DNA from: Mugil cephalus | Taxonomy: Eukaryota > Chordata > Actinopteri > Mugiliformes > Mugilidae | Assembly: GCF_022458985.1 (NCBI RefSeq) | Contig: NC_061785.1 | Location: 1,295,816-1,359,815, forward strand | Direction of reading: 5' to 3' | Length of the DNA stretch: 64,000 nt | Shown here: positions 52,589 to 64,000 of the stretch, one piece after another | Numbering within the stretch: position 1 is the stretch's first letter | Layout: each line of letters starts with the position of its first letter | Made by a program: the position numbers and the translations under genes | Notes under the pieces: model-generated | Told to the model about the DNA's origin: nothing | Seen by the model: only the letters and a program-made list of their open reading frames with translations | Databases searched by the model: none

Positions 52589-54070
52589 ATAAGTGGTGAG
52601 AGTTGATTTCATGGCATAAACTTGTGTTTAAGAACTCCACTCCTTTCCATGCTGAACTGTACAGTGAAGCAGTGCGCTCCACAGTAGGAGAAACCTTAGT
52701 CAAAGAACCCAATGTTGAGCAGCTACAGAGATGCAGTGGAAAGGCACTCAGTACAAAAAGGGTGTTTCTGAGTTTAAACCAAGGTGAGGCACTTGAATTC
52801 AGACAGATTCAGCTCATGCTTGTGATGCAGGACCAACACGTATACTTTGTTCTCCCTTCATGATGTGTCCTATGTGCCAGCATTTGCATTGTATGAAGTG
52901 AAACAAGCATGAAATGTTGGAAGCCTGAGCAGAAACTAGATTATTACCATTTGCATGTGTACAAGCTTTGTGGGACAAGAGTAATTTCACTTAAGCATAG
53001 CACTGTTGACTCCGAGTCATCTGGAGTTTGAGAGATTAAAATCTGACAGTAACAGTATTTTTCATCCCTTCTAGTCCTTCTAGTCATGGATGCAGAGAGT
53101 CCGCTTCTGTCTTTCATCAAATCAGTGCCTAAACTGTGAGACCCTGAGCCTTTGCTGGAGCATCTGCAATGTTTAGGAGTTGAGGACCTGAGCTACCTGC
53201 AGGAGAGTGACCTCATTTCTGTCCTCAGACCAGTTGAAGCCAGGAAACGTCTGTCACTGCTCAAAAAGACAAGTATGTGTTTCAATTTGTACAGAATAAA
53301 CTTTCACATTAAAAAAATGTGCATATTCAAAATCTACTTATTAGGTCCACCTGTACTAATCAATGCAGTCCAATACAGCAGTTCTACTATGAATTATACT
53401 TCAAAGAATCTTCTCTACATTTTTGTTGATGTTTTGAAAAAGGTGATGAGTATACACTACACCTTGTTCATCATTGATTTCATAGTGGGTCTTAGTGGTG
53501 GTGTACTGCATTATATTGAGAAAGGAACAGTTTAAAATATATCAATGGCTACTGAGGATATAATTATGTTAGGTAATAATATACCCACATTGAGCTATGT
53601 GATGTCTGTGTTTAAATATCACTACTATCTGTCCTTTAATAAGGCCAACAACATGTCTTGGACAGTCATCCAAGCAGCCAGAGCAACCAACAGTTGAGCA
53701 GAGCCAGTACCAGTACAAGTCCAGTAACACAGTCTGACCAGATGCCCCTCTCTGGTGAGTACATGCATCTGTTGCACACAATTACTCTTTTGGGTTAGAT
53801 GGGCTGAAAAATAACATAATCTACCTGTAACTTAGTGTAATATAGTACAGTCGGCAGCAGTGAACAAAAGACAGTGTGCTTATAAATCAGTATCATCAGT
53901 TGGGTCCATCTTCTCTAGATTCTGAGTCGGTGGCAAATGACACACAACTAATGATGGGATGGGATTATGGGATGAACACAGGATACTTTATCACAATGTA
54001 CAGAAAAAAAATGACTTTTGTATCCAGCAGTAGCAATAGTTCCCCCAACAACAATATGTTGTTCATTTAG
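52589..54070 (+). pseudogene. SAM-domain gene fragment with a premature stop
   Basis: Phase-consistent exons: 53086-53272 (ATG at 53086; SAM-like LEHLQCLGVEDLSYLQESDL then RPVEARKRLSLLKK), 53644-53754 (Ser/Gln/Thr-rich) and 53919-54070 (ends TAG). An upstream exon-like block at 52589-52783 (HAELYSEAVRSTVGETLV) has good acceptor and donor sites but no ATG. In the first exon an in-frame TGA at 53137 comes 17 codons after the ATG, before the SAM motif. I recognise only the SAM fold, which mediates protein-protein contacts. The exon structure looks real, but the stop makes this a pseudogene or a gene with a different start. Confidence 0.5.
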
Positions 54071-54548
54071 TTCCCATGTATAGTCAGCCTGGTGTGTATT
54101 TTCTTTGTAGTGTGTTATGTTGAGATCTCTACGTTTTTAATCCATCTTCAAATAATAATAATAATTAATAATCAGTCCAGTTTAAAGTTCTTTGTTTTCT
54201 TTTCTAAACATTTATCATGATCAAACTGCAGCAGAAAACTCTTCCTCCTCCTCCAACGACTCCATCTGTCCTTTGTTTCTCCTCCTCTTTTCACTCGCTC
54301 CTCTTTCTTTCTCCATTTCAACACAAACTTCCCCGTCAATAGTCCTGAGATCGATGCGGCGAGAACAATAGCAGCAGCCGAGCAGTGAGCAGCTTCTCTC
54401 CGTCGATGGCCGGCTGTGAATCCTCTAACACGCTGCCGCGACCGTTTGGTCGACAAAAGGTGGTGAAGTGTTTGTGGTGAAAAGGAGAAAGAGACGTGTA
54501 ATTCTTCTCTGATCGGCCTCCAGAAAAATCACTGCAGGTTCAGAGGAA

Positions 54549-54645
54549 CTTAAAAACTGTGTCTGGTGTTTGGAGCCGCTCGACTTCAACCTGAGGATCG
54601 ATGAGGGACGTGGAGCGAATGTGAACACCAGACACAGTTTTTAAG
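54549..54645. repeat. Inverted repeat with perfect 22-bp arms
   Basis: Arms 54549-54570 and 54624-54645 are exact reverse complements. With one mismatch they extend to 54544 and 54650 (about 27 bases). The loop is 53 bases. The two arms could form a long stem in RNA or cruciform DNA. No transposon target duplication or known family is evident to me. Confidence 0.9.
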
Positions 54646-55257
54646 GTCCTTCTTTTCTTAGAGGAGATGAAGAAGTTTCAGTGCGACCGTTAAAGGTAAA
54701 AGAGTCTACATCCTCATCTACATGAGGTATTTTGGCTCATGTACCTGTGCCTCATGTTGCTATTGTGTTTAAATTCTATTCTGTCTGTATCTATAGAATT
54801 ACCTATAGAATTACTGATTTAGAGTTAGGTTAGTGTGTTTCATAATTTATTGTATTGTTGTTCTGATGTTTCTGGATCCCTGTTTGTAAGCTATAGATCC
54901 TGTTTGTAAATTGTATTTGTATTTTAAATGATGTGTAAAATAAAAACAAACAAAACGAGATGGAGACAAAGAAAGAATGAATGAAGATGATGTCACTGTC
55001 TTCACCTGAACCTACGTCCTGAGGAGGTTTCTGCTGATCTTGAGTTGTTTAAATGTTTGTTGCGTTTAAGGAGAAATAACCATTAATTAAAGGCCTCAGT
55101 GATGGAGGACGGTTTGATTCCCTGCAGACGATGAAGAAGAGAGAAGGCGTCAGGATTCCTGCTCCTCTGAGGTCTGAACACTCAACTCGTTTATTCCACA
55201 AAGACGTCCGTCTCTCAACTTCACAGAAATTCAAACCTCCACCTCTGTCTCCAGACA

Positions 55258-55310
55258 CCTTCCTCCTCCTCCTCCTCCTCCTCCTCCTCCTCCTCATCAT
55301 CATCATCATC
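55258..55310. repeat. (CCT)n then (CAT)n microsatellite
   Basis: About 12 CCT units followed by six CAT units. The reverse frame reads as poly-Arg/poly-Met and is not a gene. Confidence 0.9.
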
Positions 55311-56384
55311 ATCTCTGAGGAGGCTCTACTACTTCTTCTGAGCTCCCTGGGTGTAAACGTTGATCAGAGCTCACAGGTTAAATTAAATAATGTATCCAGA
55401 GTTAATGTGGTTCAGTAGTAGTGACTCCAGCTGATGAGACGTTGAGCATCACTTAGAGCTAGAGCTTCAGTTGTTAGCATGCTAGCAGGGTTAGCCTTTA
55501 AAGCTGCATCAACTCACACTAATGGACACAAGACACTTTGGCTAAATGTGTTATTTACTGTAAATTTCATGTAAATTGGACTGTACATGTTCTTTGTAAA
55601 TATTACTTCTACCTCATTCTTATTTTATTTTATTCTTATGTCTATGTCTTTTTCATGTACGTCTTTTTTCTTATCATGTGACTCCTTGGACAAAATAATT
55701 ACCTGCAGGGATCAATGAAGTGATCTTGAACTACCCGTCTTAAATCCCAACAGTTTGTCTAGTGACGCTTCAATAAAGGTTATTCAAACAAGATGTAGTA
55801 ACACACCCAAACTAAGAAGAAACAAAAAGAAACAAAGAAGCAGAAATTAATAAATGTATAAACAACAAGTTCAACTTTAAAATAGAAACCTTTCAGCCAA
55901 ACTAGAAAAAAATGACAACTTCCTTTCTATTATATTCTAGACACTATTTAAATATTAATATAAATAATAATAATAATTAATAAAATATAATCTATGTCTC
56001 TTTAGCCAACTTCTTTCAACTATATTACTGTAAGTTATGTGACATTAGGAAATGAGTTGGTCATAAAGTGGTGTAGGTTATTGGTACATGTGTGATTTGT
56101 GATGAATTAATAGTGATTAAATATTTGAATCTATTGACATTAGTAGAAACATATCTGGAGTGATTTTGTCGTTAAAACTGAATTAAAGGATGTGTGGTGT
56201 TAAAGTCTAGAGCTTGGTGGCCCAACCATCCACCCTGACAGCCTCCTGGTGACTCCACAGCAGAACTGAACCAAGAACAAGTACTGATCTTTAACCCTGA
56301 CCTTCTGGATTTAATGTTCTTTTAATGGACGTCTACCTGTTCCTTCCAGAATTTCACTGTTTGTTTTCAGGACTTCAGGAATCC

Positions 56385-56461
56385 CTGGTCTCTGTGTCCC
56401 TGGTCTCTGGTCCCTGGTCTTTGGTCTTTGGTCTCTGGTCTTTGGTCCCTGGTCTCTGGTC
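56385..56461. repeat. Irregular 7-bp tandem array (ctggtct/ctggtcc)
   Basis: About ten diverged copies of a 7-base word. Confidence 0.8.
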
Positions 56462-59416
56462 CAATTCAGGAGATTCAGGAGAGATTTAATGTAGAACTAA
56501 GTCCTGATCTTTTGGTTCCAGAGATGAAGTGTTTTGTTGGCCCACCATCCACCCCGACCTCCACCCTAAACAAGCACTTGGTGGCTCTCAGTGTAATTCT
56601 GTCACCTGAGTTACATTTAATCCATTACAGGTCGTATGTAAGAGTAAATTATAATCTTTAAACTCATTTCATTAGTTTTTTGCTCGGTTAAATTAGGAAA
56701 TGTTACGATGTTCTTTTATCACATCTGGTCTCCTCCATAGGATCAGTACGGTCTGAGGGTGGAGCCACGATATTGATGCCCCGCCCACACTACCAGACTC
56801 AATGGTGTTTTGGTTTAATTAATGCTACGCTCTGCTCTACCTCCACCAGCTACAAGAAATGTTGGATTATAAACTGAATTTATCATCAAGAATAGTCTTA
56901 AAACTATCACCGTCCCATGGAACCTCTATATGGAGCGGTTGGCATGGTAACTGGTGGTCACCATTATGTCACATCCTGTTTCTATAGCGTCAAATGACGA
57001 ACCAAAAACAAACGTATCAACATCATATTAACTACCTAAAATTATTTGACAAAGTCCCGCCCACTAACATGGAAGGGGTGGGGCTTATTATCTGTACTGC
57101 AGCCTCCAGCCACCAGGGGGAGCCATATTGGCTTCAGCTTCACTTTAGAGGAGCTACTTCATATTTATATAAAGTCACTGATCTGGACCAGATCCACTCT
57201 GAACTGGACTTGTTGGTTTTTATGTTGCACATTTAGCGAGACGTCATCCAGAACTGTCTGTTTTAAACACAAACAGTATCAGAATCAGGTTTATTGGCCA
57301 AGTATGTGAGTATGTACAAGGAATATGTTCTCACATGCACAAACACTTAAATAAGTGTAATAAACAAAATGATTTATTTTTTTGTCTTTGAGGTTTGTAT
57401 CTGCTCCAGCTGACTCTAAGAGGAAACGCTTCACCTCACAAAAGACAAAGGAATAAAATAATAATAATCTGCAGAATAATCCATGAACTAAACATCTTTA
57501 CATGAAGAAAATAAAAAGACAGAACTCCACCTTTCTTTAGTTCTTTCTTTCTTTTGCTTTTCGTCCATGAAAAAAGTGGATCTAAAAGAGGAGAGAAGGT
57601 CAGAAACAATGAAAAGATGACAGAGCAGAACCAAATCGCAGCAGGACAAATAAAAAAAGACTGAGGCTGTTTGAAGACGTGGAAAATGATGGAGGGACAG
57701 AAAAGAAGGAAGACAGCAGCAGATTAGAGGAGAGGATGGAGAGGATTTCTATTTCCTTCACCACGATGTGATTTAAGGAGGCTCTGGTGATGCTGATGAT
57801 GATGATCTCCACCTGTAGACGACTCAAAGAAACCAGACTCAGATTATCTTTGTACATTAACGAAGAGAAAATGAATGAATGAATGAATTAAATATAAACC
57901 TGAACGTCCAGATCTGATCAATAACATGACAGTTCACACATGGTCTCACACTCACACAAACACTCTCACTAACATACACACATCCACACGTGTACACGGT
58001 GTATGTAGCTCACCATACATTAATGTTTTGTTATTTCATTTTCTAGATGTGTCCAGTAAAGTTTCCTGGTGTATTAATGTTGTATCAGAGTGAATGTGCC
58101 AACCTCTACACTGTAGAACTCTTACATCCTTCAGGTTTGCTGCTATTAATAGGGCACCACTGTTTGTGATTAAGTTAATTATTAAACGGGTTCTGTGTTG
58201 ATAGTTTACCTTCATGAGACTGATTCTTGGTAAATTGTCTGTCTGGTGCCCCAAGGTGGACTTAATGTTAATTAAATATTAATGTTTCATAGTAATTATT
58301 AATATTTCCGTATGAATATTTTACTAATCTGAGCCAATAACCCACCTGCGTGGACTGTAAATAGCGCCCTCTAGGTCAAATAGAGCCTGATGTTTATGGT
58401 GCATAACCTGGACCTGCTCTGTCTGTAGGGGGCAGTGTTTAACCCCCAACATAAACGGTGCTTCCATGAGAGGCATCATATTCTCCATATTCTTACTGAC
58501 GTATATTTACACCATAGTTGTGCCCGAGCACAACACTCTACAGTCAAACATTAGTGCACATGGTGAGAATATATAAGCACATATATACAAGTGTATGAAA
58601 TGATGAAGTTTAACATGTGTTATTGTTGTAGTTATAAACATTACTGCACATAGTAAAACCAGAGGCCCCTAGTATACAGCCACCTCCACTAAGACCTGTG
58701 CTCATCAAACTGTTCAACCTCTCAACTTCAGACACAAAAGGCTCCACACACCTGGTTCATCTCACCTGATTATCAAGGCAAAGAGTGGAGGGAGGAGCCA
58801 TGTTCAGTCATTATTTACTTCATTTAACTATTATGGCTCTGACAACGAGTGTGAGGAAAAGTTGTCATGAGAGAAAAATATTCTCATAGTTGTAGATTGT
58901 TGCTGAGTCACTTTTAAAATAGTTACACAAAGAAAAACAATGAAGGAGATTAAAGTTGATTCAGTAAAGTTTTAATAAGTGATGAGATGATGATGAAGTC
59001 CTGTTGATCCTTTTATATCTGATTATTTATTGGTTTAGACTGAACTGAGTTTCATTAATATTAATGATTAAAAACCAAAGGTTGATTAATAACGATGATG
59101 AACATTGATTGATATAAAGGTGGAGTAGAGACCAGAGTTCATTAATGTCTCATGTCCATTCAGACACAGGAGACACAGCACACAGTAAAACACAGCTTAA
59201 CAAATAATATTCACTTCCATCAGTCCAGGATTATCCAGATACACGTTAGCATCAAAATCCACATGTTAGGAGATTATTTCACTACTTCTAAGACAAAAAA
59301 AACATATTCTGACATGAAATCACAGTCAGTGATTCATCTGTGAACCAAAGAGAATCCACCATCAACATTTAAAGCAGAGTTGAAGCTGCTGTCACTTTAA
59401 ACACTCTCCTTCCTTC

Positions 59417-62400
59417 CTACAGAGAACACAGAGACACTGAGGAACCAGGAAACAAGACTATAAATCCAGGATAGAGAGGTTGAGTGAATGTGGTGTTGAA
59501 GGTGTGGAGGTGGATCAGTTTGTTAGAGGAGACTCTGTAGAAGGACAGAGTTCCAGCAGGACAGTCCACATACACTGAGACTCTGTGAGAGACAGAGGAC
59601 GAGGAGATGGATATTTCTCTGTTATTGTGACGGACATAGTAACCATCATCAGAGCAGAACAGACTCCAGGACTGATCATTATATCCAAACAAACAGTCAT
59701 TTATGTTTCCTCTCCTTCTGATTCCTCTGTAACTCACTGATATATAAACCTCTCCTCTCCACTCAACCTCCCAGTAACATCGACCAGTCACAACATTTCT
59801 ACACAGCAGCTGAGGCCATGACTTAAATCTGTCTGGATGATCAGGATATGGCTGCTTCTCCTTCACACATGTCACCTTCCTGTTGTTGTCAGATAGTTTG
59901 AGGTTTCTACCGACTGAGTTTGTGTCGACTTCAAGTTGACAGAAATCTGATGGAGAGAAAAAGACACAACACAGCTGCAGTTTATCATGTGACACATCTG
60001 ATGGATTTATTCTTTCTTTACTCACTGATCTGTTGTTCATTCATAGAAAGTTTAATGGTGAAACTTTAGATCAGGATTCTCTTGTCAGTGATGATTAAAT
60101 GAATAAATACCACAACTATCAGCTTTGATTTTAAACTGACAGTTTGTCATCATTAGTCAAACTTACACTTCATCAGACCAGGTTTTAACCTCTGCTCTCC
60201 ACCATGGTCCATCCTGGAGGAACAAACACACAAACAATGATTTTCATCCAACATCAGACCTGACTGATGTTCAACATGAAGCAAACAAGAAAGAAAGAAA
60301 GAAAGAAAGAAAGATTATTGATTTAATGTTGTAGAAACATTCAGTGCGTTTACATGCACGTGAAAAAAAACGACTTATTGCCTTAATCGGACTCTAACAG
60401 GAGAACTTAAGTGCATGTAAACACGTTACTCCGATTAAAATCAGAGTTCACTTTATCTGACTGAGACGCCCAGATAATGAGATTGAATCAGAGTTTTCAA
60501 TCATATAATGCGTGTGTTCATGCTCCACAACCACCGCGCTGGCATGTGACCCTGGAAAAAAAACGTCCAAGAAAGACGATCACAGAAGAAGAAGAAGAGA
60601 AACGGAGCCGCTAGATCAGGCATGTCACACTCAGTTTGGCTCTGGGGCCGGATCAGCAAAAGAATGTCAACTCCAAATATTTAGCTTTGTTTTTCATTAC
60701 TATGCTTTATCATTCAGCCTACATTTGTAGCCTACCCTACATATTATAATCACGGATGACAAGGGATCTTTTCTAAGCACAACACATTTATTCAAAAACA
60801 ATGGGAAAAAAATATTTTTCATGTTTGGCCGTGAATGTGTTAACAACTGGTTTATTTTAACAGTTGAGTGAATGCAGTTTTACACCTGAACCAACTCACC
60901 ACACTAAACAAACTCAAGTGGGAGCTATAAAAAAAATATTTTCGCCTTAATTGTCATACTGCTTTGAAATAAATAAAAAAAGAAATAGAAATATAAAATA
61001 AAATAAATAAATAAAAAAGTTATAGCAGTGCATGGGCAATAGGATTAGACCACATCAGATCAAACTACTAGGCTGGGCCTACTGAAGCTGAGAATATACT
61101 GCACAATATTAATTGTCTTTAATATGACATACTTGTCTTTATGATGAGTGGCGCCGAATATTAAACTCTTTGAACACTGCAACTTGCTGATTACATACCA
61201 AGCACACTGGTTTTGCATTCAGTTCTGTGAATAAATACTTCTCGGTCCATTTCTCCTGGAAAACTCTGCACTCCGTGTCCACTCTTCTTTTTTTTTGACA
61301 GTGCCATTTTGGGAAGGGTGTGTTGACCGATAACTTGTTTAGTAGTGGTGAATGGTGAAGCAAGATTGCCGGTTTATTTTTACTTGGACACATCACGTTG
61401 CGAATGTTTATTTCCTGTGACTAACTCGTGTCAGTGCCGACATGCTTGACGTGAGCGCTTTTACACATTTACTGCCCTCTAGCGGCCGGAGGGAGCATTT
61501 GGTTTGTATTTATTTTAAAAAATCACAACTTTTAATAGAAATTAGCTAGAGACTCGCTTCTTTTTTTGACATACTCAGAAATTTATACCGGGCCGGATTA
61601 AATGACCCAACGGACCGGGTCCGGCCCGCGGGCCGTATGTTTTACATGCCTGCGCTAGAAGAACCGTCTGAGGGATAGTGTGTAAACTGGGACAAGGACT
61701 GTAGTCAGAAAGTGGAATTTTCAGCATAGCTTGATTAAGCTCTGCATTTAAACGCACTGATTGGTCCAATGATGGAGGAATATAGAATTCAATGAATCAC
61801 TGAGGTGACAGAAGATTAATCTGAACTCTGATATCTGTTTATAGTTTTACATCAATCCATCAGTAGACAGTTTTTGTATATTTCACTATAAACTAAAAGT
61901 GTAAACCTGTTAATGGAGGAGGGTTCATCCTCTGAGGACCTCAGTAGCTCCACAGAGAGAAGACGATGGACAAACCTACACTGTGTGAGCTGCTGTTGTG
62001 TGTCCATACCTGAGAGTGTCCAGTCTCCAGAGTGGATCCTCCAGTCCAGCAGACAGCAGCTTCACTCCCTTGTCTCCTGGATGGTTGTAGCTCAGGTCCA
62101 GCTCTCTCAGATGGGAGGGGTTGGAGCTCAGAGCTGAGGCCAGAGAAGAACATCCTTCCTCTGTGATCAGACAACCTGACAGACTGGAGATAGAAACATA
62201 TCAGAAACTCAAGAAGAAGAAGGAAAATCCTCCACATGTTGAACTTGTGCACCAGCATGAACCTAAATCAGGATTTAACTGATCAACAAGCAGCTGTATC
62301 CTGACCTGAGAGTTTCCAGTTTACAGTGAGGACTCTCCAGTCCAGCAGACAGCAGCTTCACTCCTGAATCCTGCAGGTTGTTGTTACTCAGGTCCAGCTC

Positions 62401-64000
62401 TCTCAGACTGGAGGACTGGGAGCTGAGAACTGAGGACAGAGCTTCACAGCTTCTCTCTGAGAGGTTACAGCTGCTCAGCCTGAAGAAGAATCAACATCAA
62501 ATGTTTTATTTGTCGTTTACTAAATGAAACATGTTTTAAATAGTTCCTAAATCCACCTACAGAGCTTTGTTGGAGGCTTTGACCACTGGCAGCAGCCTCA
62601 GAAGAGCCTCCTCTGAATCAGAGTATTTCTTCAGGTCAAACTCATCCAGATCTTCTCCTGATGACAGTAAGATGAAGCCCAGAGCTGACCACTGAGCAGG
62701 AGACAGTTTATCTGTGGAGAGACGTCCTGATCTCAGGGACTGTTGGATCTCCTCCACTAGAGAACCATGATTCAGTTCATTCAGACAGTGGAACAGATTG
62801 ATGCTTCTCTCTGCAGACACATTCTCACTGATCTTCTCCTTGATGTACTGGACTGTTTCCTGATTGGTCTGTGAGCTACTTCCTGTCTGTGTCAGCAGGC
62901 CTCGTAGGAGAGTCTGATTGGTCTGCAGTGAAAGACCCAGGAGGAAGCGGAGGAACAAGTCCAGGTGTCCATTTGGACTCTGTAAGGCCTTGTCCACAGC
63001 ACTCTGATGGAGATGTGTTGGTTCAGGTTTGTTTCTAAATAGTTTAGACCACAGAGATGTAGTTTGTTGTTCTTCCATCAGGTTGACACCAGAGTTGATG
63101 AAGGTCAGATGGACATGAAGAGCAGCCAGAAACTCCTGAACGCTCAGATGGACAAAGCAGAACACCTTGTCCTGGTACAGGCCTCTCTCCTCTTTAAAGA
63201 TCTGTGTGAACACTCCTGAGTACACTGAGGCTGCTCTGATATCGATGCCACACTCTGTCAGGTCTGATTCATAGAAGATCAGGTTTCCTTTCTGCAGCTG
63301 ATCAAAAGCCAGTTTTCCCAGAGGCTTAATCATCTTCCTGCTCTCTGGACTCCAGTGTGGATCTGTCTCAGCTCCTCCATCATACTTGACCTTCTTGACT
63401 TTGGCCTGAACCACCAGGAAGTGGATGTACATCTCAGTCAGGGTCTTGGGCAGCTCTCCTCCCTCTCTGGTTTCCAACACATCCTCCAGAACTGTAGCAG
63501 TGATCCAGCAGAAGACTGGATGTGGGAGATGATGCTGCTGGCCTGCTCCTCACCTCTGAACCTCTTCCTGAAGTACTCCTCCTTCTGGGGCTCAGTGAAG
63601 CCTCTGACCTCTGTCACCATGTCAACACACTCAGGAGGGATCTGATTGGCTGCTGCAGGTCGTGTGGTTATCCAGAGGCGAGCAGAGGGAAGCAGTTTCC
63701 CCCTGATGAGGTTTGTCAGCAGCACATCCACTGAGGTGGACTCTGTAACATCAGTCAGGATCTCAGTCTTGTGGAAGTCCAGAGGAAGTCGACACTCATC
63801 CAGACCGTCAAAGATGAACACAACCTGGAAGTCTTCAAAGCTGCAGATTCCTGCTTCTTTGGTTTCAGTGAAGAAGTGATGAACAAGTTCCACCAAGCTG
63901 AACTTTCTCTCTTTCACCACATTCAGCTCTCTGAAAGTCAATGGAAATATGAAGAGGATGTCCTGGTTGGCTTTGTCTTCAGCCCAGTCCAGAGTGAACT
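59417..64000 (-). CDS. NLRC3-like NACHT-LRR-B30.2 gene, partial, frameshifted
   Basis: Minus-strand exons: beyond 64000 to 62561 (NACHT and following helices), 62479-62306 and 62183-62010 (two 174-base LRR exons), 60213-60167 (47-base linker with [15 protein letters not shown]) and 59946-59417 (PRY-SPRY/B30.2, ending TAG). Junctions are GT-AG and in phase. The NACHT part shows Walker [14 protein letters not shown] and sensor [13 protein letters not shown]. The Walker A part and N-terminus lie outside the window. LRR exons show [15 protein letters not shown] and [16 protein letters not shown]30.2 shows [15 protein letters not shown] and [13 protein letters not shown]. Such proteins are the large fish-specific NLR-C group, thought to act as cytosolic immune sensors. 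Near 63515 a deletion shifts the frame inside the NACHT exon, so this copy is probably a pseudogene unless it is an assembly error. Confidence 0.9.
60287..60315. repeat. (GAAA)n microsatellite
   Basis: Seven tetranucleotide copies just before the MITE-like element in an nlrc3-like intron. Confidence 0.9.
60342..61759 (+). mobile_element. Inverted-repeat element (MITE-like) split by a hAT insertion
   Basis: The left end cagtgcgtttacatgcac and right end ctgcatttaaacgcactg form terminal inverted repeats, and att lies on both sides. Without the nested hAT (60617-61652) the element is about 380 bases. It shares its left 150 bases and the acaaggactgtagtcagaa word with the truncated copy at 45319. 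There is no transposase in its own sequence. Confidence 0.7.
60617..61652 (-). mobile_element. hAT element, 1036 bp, nested, BED-finger remnant
   Basis: Terminal repeats start CAGGCATGT at each end. The flanks cgctagat (60609-60616) and cgctagaa (61653-61660) form an 8-bp target duplication with one difference. The minus strand near 61330-61140 reads [38 protein letters not shown] and RRH: the BED-type zinc finger that starts ZBED/GTF2IRD2-like hAT transposases. The catalytic part is gone, so the copy is an internally deleted, non-autonomous element. Confidence 0.85.

Larger units (their letters stand above)
54660..59400. other. Intergenic region with simple repeats
   Basis: No coding exon is supported. 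It holds CCT/CAT runs (55258-55310), an irregular array of ggtctctggtcccttg-type words (56385-56461) and AT-rich sequence. The 3' UTR of the nlrc3-like gene must lie at its right end. Confidence 0.5.

Noticed and set aside
55049..55418. ORFs on both strands over CCT/CAT runs
   Set aside because: Low-complexity extensions (poly-Leu, poly-Arg) around a short non-repeat part with no recognised homology or splice context.

Overview
This window is nuclear DNA from a ray-finned fish, probably an acanthomorph teleost. The evidence is split genes with short GT-AG introns, dense microsatellites and minisatellites, a Tc1/mariner element, hAT and L2-type elements, an NLR gene of the fish-specific NACHT-LRR-B30.2 class and stonustoxin-like (SNTX) relics. 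All genes below were assembled by eye from exon translations, splice signals and phase matching. No alignment or transcript data were available.

Layout. 1-5.2 kb: no complete gene; a possible 3' end of an unrecognised plus-strand gene (1369-1732, poly(A) signal at 2105) and simple repeats. 5.6-15.7 kb, plus strand: fam13c, 11 coding exons, complete (527 aa predicted). 17.7-29.5 kb, minus strand: asah2 (neutral ceramidase), 20 coding exons, complete (739 aa predicted), tail-to-tail with fam13c. A tRNA-Leu(CAG) gene lies on the opposite strand inside the last asah2 intron. 30.6-35.4 kb: transposon debris (retropepsin-like fragment with a tandem triplication, L2 RT fragment, possible solo LTR). 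35.7-42.2 kb, plus: an mfap4-like fibrinogen-domain gene, six coding exons (238 aa predicted), whose 4.4-kb third intron holds an L2 LINE split by a Tc1 element. 43.9-48.2 kb: two broken SNTX-like copies in divergent orientation, separated by repeats. 48.2-51.3 kb: intergenic DNA and transposon fragments. 52.6-54.1 kb: a broken SAM-domain gene fragment. 54.2-59.4 kb: intergenic, with a strong inverted repeat. 59.4-64.0 kb, minus: the 3' part of an nlrc3-like gene (NACHT, two LRR exons, linker, B30.2), running off the right edge and carrying a frameshift in the NACHT exon. One of its introns contains a hAT element nested in a second inverted-repeat element.

Functionally the genes are not an operon-like set. 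fam13c and asah2 are conserved housekeeping or signalling genes and are linked on one chromosome in human too (10q). The right half (mfap4-like, SNTX-like, NLR) is a repeat-rich area of secreted-recognition and innate-immune or pore-former families that expand in teleosts. I see no new multi-gene system. The most notable observations are an asah2 exon-intron-exon relic inside a fam13c intron, the intronic tRNA, the nested transposons, the divergent broken SNTX-like pair, a triplicated retropepsin fragment and a long inverted repeat at 54.5 kb.
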